Both the position numbers and the translations under genes were made by a program. Shown here piece by piece: positions 8,297 through 15,512 of a DNA stretch of 64,000 nt (its first letter is position 1; every line of letters starts with the position of its first letter). The stretch lies in NCBI RefSeq assembly GCF_001708965.1, contig NZ_LVJW01000003.1, positions 1,178,001 through 1,242,000 on the forward strand. The letters run 5' to 3'. The stretch is from Candidatus Thiodiazotropha endoloripes (GTDB taxonomy: Bacteria > Pseudomonadota > Gammaproteobacteria > Chromatiales > Chromatiaceae). The notes beneath the pieces are model-generated. The model was not told where the DNA came from, did no database searches, and worked only from the letters and a program-made list of their open reading frames with translations.

Positions 8297-8755
8297 ATGA
8301 GCAGTAACAGCCGTTTTACCATCTCTTCCGTAGAGAGGAGTGACTTTGACAAAATGGTCGATCTGCTGAGACAGCTGTTTTCAATTGAAGCGGATTTCAA
8401 TGTGGATCCGGATAAACAAAGACGGGGTTTGGAACTGCTGCAGGAGTCTGAATCAGCAGAGATCTTTGTTGTCAGAAATGATAATCAGGGGGTTGTCGCG
8501 ATGGCGACCCTGCAGCTGGTCGTATCCACTGCTGAGGGAGGGTTGGTTGCTTGGTTGGAGGATCTCGTAGTCGACACCGACCATCGCGGTCAGGGTATTG
8601 GAGAGTTACTGTTATCCCATATTAACCAGTGGCTGGAGAACCGGGGGGTAAAAAGAGTTCAACTGGTTGCTGACCGGGATAATCGATTAGCCCTCGATTT
8701 CTATAAAAAACAGGGATGGCAGGAGATCAATTTAAATGTACTTCGTCGTAAGTAG
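8297..8755 (+). CDS. GNAT family N-acetyltransferase
   Basis: 152 residues forming a complete GNAT fold. The acetyl-CoA-binding motif A is visible as LEDLVVDTDHRGQGIGELLL (R/Q-x-x-G-x-G/A form), and the C-terminal DRDNRLALDFYKKQGWQ is the typical last helix-strand. It transfers an acetyl group from acetyl-CoA to an amine; the substrate cannot be told from sequence. It stands alone, with GGG about 8 nt before ATG 8297. Confidence 0.85.
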   Translation: MSSNSRFTISSVERSDFDKMVDLLRQLFSIEADFNVDPDKQRRGLELLQESESAEIFVVRNDNQGVVAMATLQLVVSTAEGGLVAWLEDLVVDTDHRGQGIGELLLSHINQWLENRGVKRVQLVADRDNRLALDFYKKQGWQEINLNVLRRK

Positions 8756-8963
8756 CGGTTCGACTATTAACCCGGCAATACAATAATTCACTTTTCATCA
8801 CCGGGTTAGCAGTTGCGTAAAGTGTGTGAGTTTAGGATAATTGCAGGACAAGGAAGCACTGTGTTTGTTGGGCTCAGGGAGCTCCTATCAATACCCGAAA
8901 ATTGATTGGCTCCTGACCGTTTCGATGCAGATTACAAAGGATTTTAGGTAGACGGGTAAAACT

Positions 8964-9365
8964 ATGCTATCGAAGAACGCTATTGCGGGCTTGGATGCCC
9001 CCCATCCAGCTGCACTGTGGGTTGAGAATGTCTCACTCGACCCGCTGCAGATCGATTGTGTCACAGCGCAGATGCTGGCAATTCTTGATAATCACAGCAA
9101 GTTGGGATTGGAAGAGCAGATTACGCTGATTGCGATTTACGGTGTGGTCAAGGATCGCCCAGGTTTGATTTTCGATCAGGTTGTGCACAACCTCATAGAC
9201 AAAGCCAGAACGCAAAGTGATGCCAGAATCATGCAGGAACTGCATGATCTGAGATTAACCGCTGAGCAACGTATACCCAAACAGATCATGAGACATTTCA
9301 AACTGTTTCTAGCTGAATCACTGAACGGATTTGATAATTCTCTCGACGCTAGAAGTCTCATTTAA
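8964..9365 (+). CDS. hypothetical protein, 133 aa
   Basis: I do not recognise this family. The product is a soluble, probably all-helical protein of 133 residues with no signal peptide, membrane segment or cysteine cluster. Features are a helix-like LGLEEQITLIAIYGVVKDRP and an amphipathic KARTQSDARIMQELHDLRL. Codon use looks like its neighbours. It stands alone between the acetyltransferase and a gap of about 350 bp; there is no strong ribosome-binding site before ATG 8964. Confidence 0.55.
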   Translation: MLSKNAIAGLDAPHPAALWVENVSLDPLQIDCVTAQMLAILDNHSKLGLEEQITLIAIYGVVKDRPGLIFDQVVHNLIDKARTQSDARIMQELHDLRLTAEQRIPKQIMRHFKLFLAESLNGFDNSLDARSLI

Positions 9366-9718
9366 GACACCCGAGAATAACTGCTCCTGATGTCCTGTGC
9401 GCTTACGGCTGTAGCGGGATCACACCTTATCGCTTGTTGAGGTCAGTCTGCTAATGGCCTCAAAGAGAGGCCGATCACCGCAAACACTCGCCAAAGGCAA
9501 ACGGGAATATGGGGAAAACTCTTGACCATCCTGGCATCTGTCAGGAGCCGGGAACTTCCAACAGATGAAGGTCATACCTGCCAGTATTGAAATCACAACC
9601 TAACTGAAGATTTTGGATCCAAATTGTGAGTTTCAGAACTGGCGATTCTGGTGGTATGGGATTATCTATACGCCCCCTGCCGTAGCAGGGGGGTGTCAGC
9701 TCTACAGATTGTCTGAGA
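9366..9718. other. 353-bp gap with two small hairpins
   Basis: GGCCTC-AAAGA-GAGGCC at 9456-9472 is a 6-bp hairpin about 90 nt after the orphan gene. The stronger hairpin at 9673-9692 is listed separately. No gene is visible. Confidence 0.45.
9673..9692 (-). terminator. hairpin after the DUF1521 gene
   Basis: CCCCCTGC (9673-9680) pairs with GCAGGGGG (9685-9692) around a CGTA tetraloop: a very GC-rich 8-bp stem 26 nt past the stop of the minus-strand gene. Only a weakly AU-rich stretch follows on that strand. Confidence 0.5.
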
Positions 9719-10678
9719 TCAGCGATCCCAGTTCCAATTCATGAGACCTGTGTTCAGGAACAGCCCCAGGGCACGGCCGAACTCCTGGCTGAACTCATAG
9801 GGTTTCTCTGCACCCGGTTTGGTGATATTGAAATCCTCTTGAGTGGCCATCTCGCCGGTTTCTGGATTGATCCAACCTTCTCCGTCGGCATTTTCCTGAA
9901 CCACAAAACCATCCGTGACCAACAGATCCATCAACTGCCCACCCCGGTCACTCTGGTGAATCTGCATATCACCCTTTTCATTCTGACTCAGGCCGGTTAC
10001 CTGGATCACTTTGTCGCCTTTGGTGATAGTAATGTCATTGGCAACAAACATGTCGTTGTTTTTGAATTTCTCTGTGTCGATGGTGATCTTGGTGCCATCT
10101 TCCAGTTGAAAGGTGGTTTTTTCCCAGAAATTCACGTCGGTTTTGCCGTCACCATTCCAATCCACATGGGGATCACCCCAAATGTTGGTCTCTTCCCCGG
10201 TCTCTTTGTTGCGAACGACGATCTGTGATTTGTTCTCATTCAGGACCAGCTCATATTTGTCGCCAAGGCCGATGGTCGCCTTACCGTCACACGGCTGAGT
10301 CACAGTCCATTCCTGGTCGCTTGGACATGTCTCAGGAGGGCATGGCTCAGGAGGACATGGCTCAGGACCAGGCTCTGGAGGAGCCGGTTCAGGCGGACAG
10401 GGAGTCGGCGGTGTGGGTCCTGGAGGACAAGGTATGAAAGGGGGAGGTATGGGTGGTCCAGGCATTGGTGGAAAAGGCAGCTCTCCTCCGGACGGACAGG
10501 GTGGCTTTGGTCCTGGCATGCAAGCCGGCAGTTGCGGCATATGGGGCTTGGGCAAGGGGGTTCTGCCGCAACGTATTTTGAATAGTGAGGGCAGTGAGAA
10601 GTTCATCGAGCCCTGCTTGTCCGATAGTGCGCTTAACCCGGCGCTTGCGAGTCCATTCATCGGGGGTAAAGACGACAT
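9719..10678 (-). CDS. proline-rich protein with DUF1521 (metal-inducible self-cleavage) domain
   Basis: 319 residues in two parts. Residues 40-120 are a Pro/Cys-rich region with PEPCP repeats. Residues ~125-315 match DUF1521, marked by IWGDPHVDWNGDGKTDVNFW around 166-185. DUF1521 of the rhizobial type III effector NopE1 cleaves itself in the presence of calcium between Asp and Pro in GDPHVD; the same hexapeptide is present here at 168-173, so cleavage is predicted after D169. The Asp-rich NGDGKTD just behind is a plausible calcium loop. There is no Sec signal peptide, as for NopE1, but no type III secretion genes are in the window. A divergent gene for another unusual Cys-containing protein follows 192 bp away. 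Confidence 0.8.
   Translation of the reverse strand: MSSLPPMNGLASAGLSALSDKQGSMNFSLPSLFKIRCGRTPLPKPHMPQLPACMPGPKPPCPSGGELPFPPMPGPPIPPPFIPCPPGPTPPTPCPPEPAPPEPGPEPCPPEPCPPETCPSDQEWTVTQPCDGKATIGLGDKYELVLNENKSQIVVRNKETGEETNIWGDPHVDWNGDGKTDVNFWEKTTFQLEDGTKITIDTEKFKNNDMFVANDITITKGDKVIQVTGLSQNEKGDMQIHQSDRGGQLMDLLVTDGFVVQENADGEGWINPETGEMATQEDFNITKPGAEKPYEFSQEFGRALGLFLNTGLMNWNWDR
10326..10370 (-). repeat. three tandem 15-bp units in the DUF1521 gene
   Basis: Units at 10326-10340, 10341-10355 and 10356-10370 share the core CTCAGGA and differ at a few bases. They encode the repeated Pro-Glu-Pro/Thr-Cys-Pro pentapeptides of the proline-rich region, so length variation between strains is likely. Confidence 0.7.
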
Positions 10679-10757
10679 GCTGACACTCCTTTGTAATTGA
10701 TATTTAAAACTCCAAACTCATTATTCATCCGAAGCCAATCTCAACAAGCTGGGAATG

Positions 10758-10782
10758 TCCCTAGTACGCGTTATCCCTAGTA
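10758..10782. repeat. 9-bp direct repeats in the divergent promoter region
   Basis: TCCCTAGTA occurs at 10758-10766 and 10774-10782, a 16-bp period, between the divergent genes at 9719-10678 and 10871-11446. This could be a pair of regulator half-sites; no regulator is known. Confidence 0.35.
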
Positions 10783-10870
10783 GCGAAATCGCAATGCAAG
10801 TGTTAGTTTTTTGATTAACAGAGATTTTGAGTACAGTCGGTATTCATAAATCAGGGAAAGGTAAACGGTT

Positions 10871-11446
10871 ATGACTGAAGGTATATCAGGTGCTTCCGGT
10901 GGCGTCGGTCAGTCAGGCGATGGAAACAGTCGTGGCGCAGAGCCGTCCCAATCTACCCAAGCGCTGGATGGTATGACGACCGAAGATCGTTTGAAATCCA
11001 CCCCTACCGAATTGGATCGCGCACTCGGGCAGCCTTCAGACACTATGGCGGCGGCGGAGGAAGTGAGTAACTCTGTTAAACACTCTCCGAAGCAGGACAA
11101 TGTACAGATCTGTTGCCGTCCCGCTCAGATTGCCATGGGCCTTGTGGAACACTGTTGGGTGCGGACAGATACCAGGGATGTGGGACTTGGTGGAAATCCC
11201 GATGCACTGCCCGGTGAAGTCTATGAGAGTCCCTACGCTACCGAAACCTATGTGATCGACCACTCCCAGGATATGCCAGAGTATTGTATGGCAATGAATA
11301 ATGTCGATGAATCCTGTGTGAATGGAATTCTTGATAATGAGCTCAACCAATCCCAAGGCGGTTTCGGCTTACACAATAATTGTCAGAGTTATGCCTACAG
11401 TGTGGTCAACCGTTGTAGGACCGGTCCTCAAATACCGATGAAGTAA
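10871..11446 (+). CDS. hypothetical protein with His...NC motif (possible NlpC/LRAT-like fold)
   Basis: 191 residues, no signal peptide. The first ~75 residues are Gly/Ser/Thr-rich and probably disordered. The remainder is a compact Cys-rich domain with EHCWVRTD (H94) and, near the end, LHNNCQSYAYSVVNRC (C171). A His followed much later by N-C at the head of a helix resembles the permuted NlpC/P60 (LRAT-type) papain-like fold; this is a weak fold guess, not a family match. It is divergent from the DUF1521 gene and followed after 7 nt by a two-helix membrane protein, which would suit an effector with a cognate membrane partner. GGGAAAGG lies upstream of ATG 10871. Confidence 0.5.
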   Translation: MTEGISGASGGVGQSGDGNSRGAEPSQSTQALDGMTTEDRLKSTPTELDRALGQPSDTMAAAEEVSNSVKHSPKQDNVQICCRPAQIAMGLVEHCWVRTDTRDVGLGGNPDALPGEVYESPYATETYVIDHSQDMPEYCMAMNNVDESCVNGILDNELNQSQGGFGLHNNCQSYAYSVVNRCRTGPQIPMK

Positions 11447-11453
11447 CAGCCGA

Positions 11454-11717
11454 ATGTCATCCGGGCCAGCTCAACATCCCCGATTCTTTTTGAGAGCCAT
11501 CATGGCTTTGGGCTCACTTGTCCTGGGAATCTATTTTGCGCAGTTATCCCTGTTCAATGCCTGGCAGACAGCTTTTGAACAACTCGAGCCCCACTATCAA
11601 TGGTTTGAGATTCAGTTTTGGCTGTATGCCATGTTGAGTGCCGTTTGCATCGGTTTTTTTATCTGGTTGACCAGAGATACCATCAAACATCTCAATTCAA
11701 TAAATACTAAGAATTAA
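11454..11717 (+). CDS. small two-helix membrane protein
   Basis: 87 residues with two predicted membrane helices (about 14-32, RAIMALGSLVLGIYFAQLSL, and 53-70, FWLYAMLSAVCIGFFIWL) joined by a ~20-residue loop, and a Lys/Asn-rich tail. I recognise no family. The ATG lies 7 nt after the stop of the preceding gene, so the two are co-translated. A partner or immunity role for the upstream protein is possible, but only from position. Confidence 0.55.
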   Translation: MSSGPAQHPRFFLRAIMALGSLVLGIYFAQLSLFNAWQTAFEQLEPHYQWFEIQFWLYAMLSAVCIGFFIWLTRDTIKHLNSINTKN

Positions 11718-12035
11718 CCGGCCATTAGGTGTGAGTGCCTGAAATCCTGCCGGTTATCTAAGCTGCCGACAAAGCAGATCAAGTTGGAAGCTATCCAAAA
11801 GCTGGATAGTGGCGAGAGTGATTTCTCGACTGCACGGCAAATTGCATTGGAGCTGGGAGGGTCCTGATCAATGCACTTCGCATATCCATCATGTCTGCGT
11901 CCGCTTTCATATGAATGGACTCATCTGTGGACATATATGTCTTCTCTCAAAGCGAGTCGTAATGGTGATTTACGATCATGAATAGCCAATACGATCAGGT
12001 ATACGGTTGCTAGGGTGCGGTTAAAGACTGAGAAA
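11718..12035. other. 318-bp gap with weak hairpin, palindrome and a possible gene remnant
   Basis: AACCGGC (11716-11722) and GCCGGTT (11749-11755) could form a stem directly after the preceding stop. GACATATATGTC at 11930-11941 is a perfect 12-bp palindrome. An open frame without start from about 11763 to 11868 reads PTKQIKLEAIQKLDSGESDF and on to LELGGS, and looks protein-like; it may be the end of a degraded gene. Confidence 0.35.
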
Positions 12036-12611
12036 TTAAGAAGAGCTGTTGGGTAGCATTGAGAAGGGTAACCACATCAATGAGGGTTCCTCATTCTCTG
12101 CCAGCTCCTCTTTAAGGATCACATGACCCGTGTTGGTTGACCAGTGCAGTACGCTGTCGGGGCCTCGTTTCACTTGTGGTTGATCCGAACCTTCTGCAAT
12201 GGGGCTGCCCATCTGATGCCAGAGCTGGGTCTTGAGCTGGGTGTGGTAGTTTTTACGATATCCGATTTTTACGCCATTGACCCATTTGTCATGGAAAAAG
12301 ACAGTCACATAGTGGGCCGGAATACCGTTGAAGACACCGATTTTTGAAGCACAAAGGCGATTGCCAAAGGGACTTACCTGATCCTGACACTGCCACTCGA
12401 TGTCGGGAAAGACTTTCATGAACTCCTCTTCGGTGACCTGGTTATCCAGAGCCTGAAGATTCAGTTTGATCTCATCCTCACCCCAAAGGGTCAATACCAC
12501 CGTATCGGTTCGGCGTTGTCCGTCTTCGGTGAAAACCAACCAGAAAATCGGTCCGATCACTGCTACGAATGCCAGCAGGCGTTTATAAAGAGTCGGCACT
12601 TTAAAATTCAT
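12036..12611 (-). CDS. hypothetical membrane-anchored protein, 191 aa
   Basis: I recognise no family. One N-terminal membrane helix (about residues 11-28, RLLAFVAVIGPIFWLVF) anchors a soluble domain, probably periplasmic, with two cysteines (WQCQDQ and RLCASKIG) that could form a disulfide. The gene precedes the acs terminator region on the same strand, about 80 bp past the acs stop, but no functional link to acetate metabolism is visible. It ends in a Ser-rich tail. Confidence 0.55.
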   Translation of the reverse strand: MNFKVPTLYKRLLAFVAVIGPIFWLVFTEDGQRRTDTVVLTLWGEDEIKLNLQALDNQVTEEEFMKVFPDIEWQCQDQVSPFGNRLCASKIGVFNGIPAHYVTVFFHDKWVNGVKIGYRKNYHTQLKTQLWHQMGSPIAEGSDQPQVKRGPDSVLHWSTNTGHVILKEELAENEEPSLMWLPFSMLPNSSS

Positions 12612-12693
12612 CTGATGGCTGTTTCCGAGATCGTTGAAGCGTGATGGGTGAAGAGGGCGGTGATCAACACCGCCCTCAGTCAGGGATGCCGGA

Positions 12694-14640
12694 CTATCGG
12701 TTCTCTCGGTTGTCGATCAGATTATCGACCACACTGGGATCCGCCAGGGTTGAGGTATCCCCCAGGGTATCCAACTCATTGGCGGCAATCTTGCGCAGAA
12801 TACGACGCATGATTTTACCGGAGCGGGTTTTCGGCAATCCGGGTGACCACTGAATCAAATTGACCTTGGCGATCGGACCGATTTCAGAGCGGACCAGCTT
12901 CACCAGTTCGGTTTTCAGTTCATCTGTCCCCTCTGTACCAGCCATCAGGGTGACATAGGCATAGATGCCCTGGCCAGTCAGGTCATGGGGATAACCGACA
13001 ACCGCTGCTTCAGCAACTGAATCATGTAACACAAGAGCAGATTCAATTTCCGCAGTACCCAAACGGTGGCCGGATACATTGAGCACGTCATCCACACGTC
13101 CGGTGATCCAGTAATAGCCGTCTTCATCACGACGGGCGCCGTCACCAGTGAAGTAGTACCCCGGATACATGGCAAAGTAGGTTTCGAAGAAACGCTTGTG
13201 GTCACCATATACGGTACGCATCATGGAAGGCCATGGTTGCTTGATGGCCAGGTTGCCTTCGGCCGGATTGCCTTCGATTTCATTACCCTGGTCATCCAGC
13301 AATACGGGCTCGACACCAAAGAATGGACGCGTGGCAGATCCTGGCTTCAGCGGTGTTGCGCCAGGCAGAGGGGTCAGCATGTGGGCTCCGGTTTCGGTCT
13401 GCCACCAGGTGTCAACGATCGGGCAGCGTTCATCACCGACCACCCGGTAGTACCACTCCCAGGCCTCGGGGTTGATCGGCTCGCCAACGGTGCCGAGCAG
13501 GCGCAGGCTTGAGCGTTTGGTCTTCTTCACCGGCTCTTCACCGGCACCCATCAGAGAGCGGATGGCGGTCGGTGCGGTATAGAAGGTTGAAACATTGTGC
13601 TTGTCGCAGACCTGCCAGAAGCGTGAGATATCCGGATAGGTCGGGATGCCTTCGAACATCAGGGTGGTGGCACCATTGGTCAACGGGCCATAGACGATGT
13701 AGGTATGACCGGTCACCCAGCCCACATCGGCGGTACACCAGTAGACCTCACCATCCTTATAGTCGAATACTAGCTTGTGGGTCATGGCTGCCTGCAGCAG
13801 ATAGCCACCGGTGGTGTGCAGCACGCCTTTCGGCTTGCCGGTGGAGCCTGAGGTGTAGAGGATGAACAGCGGATCATCCGCATCCATCTCTTCAGCCGGA
13901 CAGTCATCAGAGGCATCGGCCATCGCCTCGTGATACCAGACATCACGATCACTATCCCATTCAACCGGATCGCCACCACGCTGCACAACGATACTGGTGT
14001 GAACATTGGGGCATTGGGCAATAGATTTATCCGCATTGGCCTTCAATGGCACTTTCTTACCACCGCGCATCGATTGGTCGGAGGTGATCACCACTTTACA
14101 GTCGGAGTCGAGGATTCGGTCACGCAGTGCATCGGGAGAGAAGCCACCGAAGACAATGGAGTGCACCGCACCGATACGGGTACAGGCCAGCATCGCAACC
14201 GCCGCTTCCGGAATCATCGGCAGATAGAGGGAGACCCGGTCCCCTTTATTGACGCCACGTGACTTCAGGACATTGGAGAACTTACAAACTTCCTGGTGCA
14301 GTTCACGGTAGGTGATGTTGCGGGACTCATCCGGGTTGTCACCTTCCCAGATGATCGCAACCTGGTCCCCCCGGCTTTCCAGGTGGCGATCAAGACAGTT
14401 GTATGAGACGTTGAGTTTTGCACCTTTGAACCACTCAATATGCAAATCGTCTTTGCCAAAACTCCAATCCAGCGCTTTATCCCACTTCTTGAACCAGCTG
14501 ATGTACTGATCAGCCTGTTCAGACCAGAATCCTTCTGGATCGCTGATGGAACGTTGGTACATCTCTTGATACTGGGCATCGTTAACGTTGGCCTGGGCTG
14601 CAAAATCAGCCGGGACGGGGTAGACCTTGTTTTCAGACAT
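12694..14640 (-). CDS. acs: acetyl-CoA synthetase
   Basis: 648 residues, full length for Acs. Visible motifs are the adenylate-forming P-loop [11 protein letters not shown], the DTWWQTETG motif (A5), [20 protein letters not shown] (A7/A8) and the C-terminal [16 protein letters not shown], whose Lys is the acetylation-controlled catalytic residue. It activates acetate to acetyl-CoA through acetyl-AMP. It begins the acetate block with the symporter and signalling genes further right on the same strand. A palindrome-like TTGTTATTTAAACAA lies at 14695-14709 in its upstream region. Confidence 0.97.
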   Translation of the reverse strand: MSENKVYPVPADFAAQANVNDAQYQEMYQRSISDPEGFWSEQADQYISWFKKWDKALDWSFGKDDLHIEWFKGAKLNVSYNCLDRHLESRGDQVAIIWEGDNPDESRNITYRELHQEVCKFSNVLKSRGVNKGDRVSLYLPMIPEAAVAMLACTRIGAVHSIVFGGFSPDALRDRILDSDCKVVITSDQSMRGGKKVPLKANADKSIAQCPNVHTSIVVQRGGDPVEWDSDRDVWYHEAMADASDDCPAEEMDADDPLFILYTSGSTGKPKGVLHTTGGYLLQAAMTHKLVFDYKDGEVYWCTADVGWVTGHTYIVYGPLTNGATTLMFEGIPTYPDISRFWQVCDKHNVSTFYTAPTAIRSLMGAGEEPVKKTKRSSLRLLGTVGEPINPEAWEWYYRVVGDERCPIVDTWWQTETGAHMLTPLPGATPLKPGSATRPFFGVEPVLLDDQGNEIEGNPAEGNLAIKQPWPSMMRTVYGDHKRFFETYFAMYPGYYFTGDGARRDEDGYYWITGRVDDVLNVSGHRLGTAEIESALVLHDSVAEAAVVGYPHDLTGQGIYAYVTLMAGTEGTDELKTELVKLVRSEIGPIAKVNLIQWSPGLPKTRSGKIMRRILRKIAANELDTLGDTSTLADPSVVDNLIDNRENR

Positions 14641-14694
14641 TGAATTCTCCTCAATGGTGGTTTTTCGTTATCAACTGCCGGGTTAGGCTTCAGC

Positions 14695-14709
14695 TTGTTA
14701 TTTAAACAA
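14695..14709. promoter_or_regulatory. palindrome-like site upstream of acs
   Basis: TTGTTATTTAAACAA has 5-bp arms (TTGTT/AACAA) and lies 55-69 bp upstream of the acs start. It resembles the stronger palindrome upstream of the symporter-kinase operon (26885-26907), but the match is looser. Confidence 0.3.
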
Positions 14710-14817
14710 TGCTTGTGGTTATTAGGCATTGCTTTATATCAAGCACGCTAGGGTTCAGTGATGATCGTTAAAAACCCTATTTATTGCTTTTTGCTCAACC
14801 CCTTATTCTATTCCTTG

Positions 14818-15510
14818 TCATTGCGTTATAAAACGTCTCAGTTGGCATTGACTGGGATTAGGAAACATATCTGTCGCCATAGCAAGAAACAGCTCAGCTG
14901 TGGCAACAGCATCACTTAAGGCATTGTGTGCCTTGTAATTCGGTAAATTGTACTGAGGCCTCAGGTTGAACAGACGAAGGTTCCCCGGTTGAAAGGTGTG
15001 ATTTCGTCGCTCAAAAAGCCGTCTTGCCAATACAAGGGTGTCAATGATCGGGATCACAAATGGTGCCCCATAGAGTTTACGGCAGGCCGCATCGAGAAAA
15101 TTCTGTTCAATCGAGGCGTAGTGGACCAGCATCACCTTACCCGCCAATTGACGGAGTAGGATCGGCATCGCCTCTTCCAGTGGGATGCCGGTGGCTGCCT
15201 GGTCATCGGTGATCTGATGGATTACCGCCGACTCCTCAGGGATCTCTTCTTCGATGGAGATCAGCTGATGGCTTGAGTGGGCCAGTCTGACAGTCATGTG
15301 GCTGACTTCGACAAATCCATAGCTGAGAATCTTATCCTTTTTCGGATCGAGTCCTGTAGTTTCGAGATCGAGTGAAACGATAACCAGATCTTCACAAACT
15401 GTGTTCTTATCGACCATCGGTGTAGACAGGTAGTCATGATACACGCCACCGTCGGCCTTCTTCAGGGCCCGTTTACGTTGAGACTCTTTGCTGAGGAATC
15501 GACTTAACAT
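14818..15510 (-). CDS. DEDDh 3'-5' exonuclease (DNA polymerase III epsilon-like)
   Basis: 230 residues with the three exonuclease motifs: Exo I as VSLDLETTGLDP (D and E), Exo II as VHYASIEQNFLDAA, and Exo III as HNALSDAVATAELF (H and D). In Exo II the usual Asp is replaced by Glu, a conservative change. The gene lies 2 nt after the stop of the DUF294 gene, so they are one transcript; this exonuclease/DUF294 pair beside an acetate symporter is a recurring arrangement. Substrate unknown: DNA trimming or nucleotide-signal degradation are both possible. Confidence 0.85.
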   Translation of the reverse strand: MLSRFLSKESQRKRALKKADGGVYHDYLSTPMVDKNTVCEDLVIVSLDLETTGLDPKKDKILSYGFVEVSHMTVRLAHSSHQLISIEEEIPEESAVIHQITDDQAATGIPLEEAMPILLRQLAGKVMLVHYASIEQNFLDAACRKLYGAPFVIPIIDTLVLARRLFERRNHTFQPGNLRLFNLRPQYNLPNYKAHNALSDAVATAELFLAMATDMFPNPSQCQLRRFITQ

Positions 15511-15512
15511 GA

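Noticed and set aside
10326-10370. CRISPR-like repeats
   Set aside because: Short 15-bp tandem units without spacers, explained by the Pro-Glu-Pro-Cys coding repeats.
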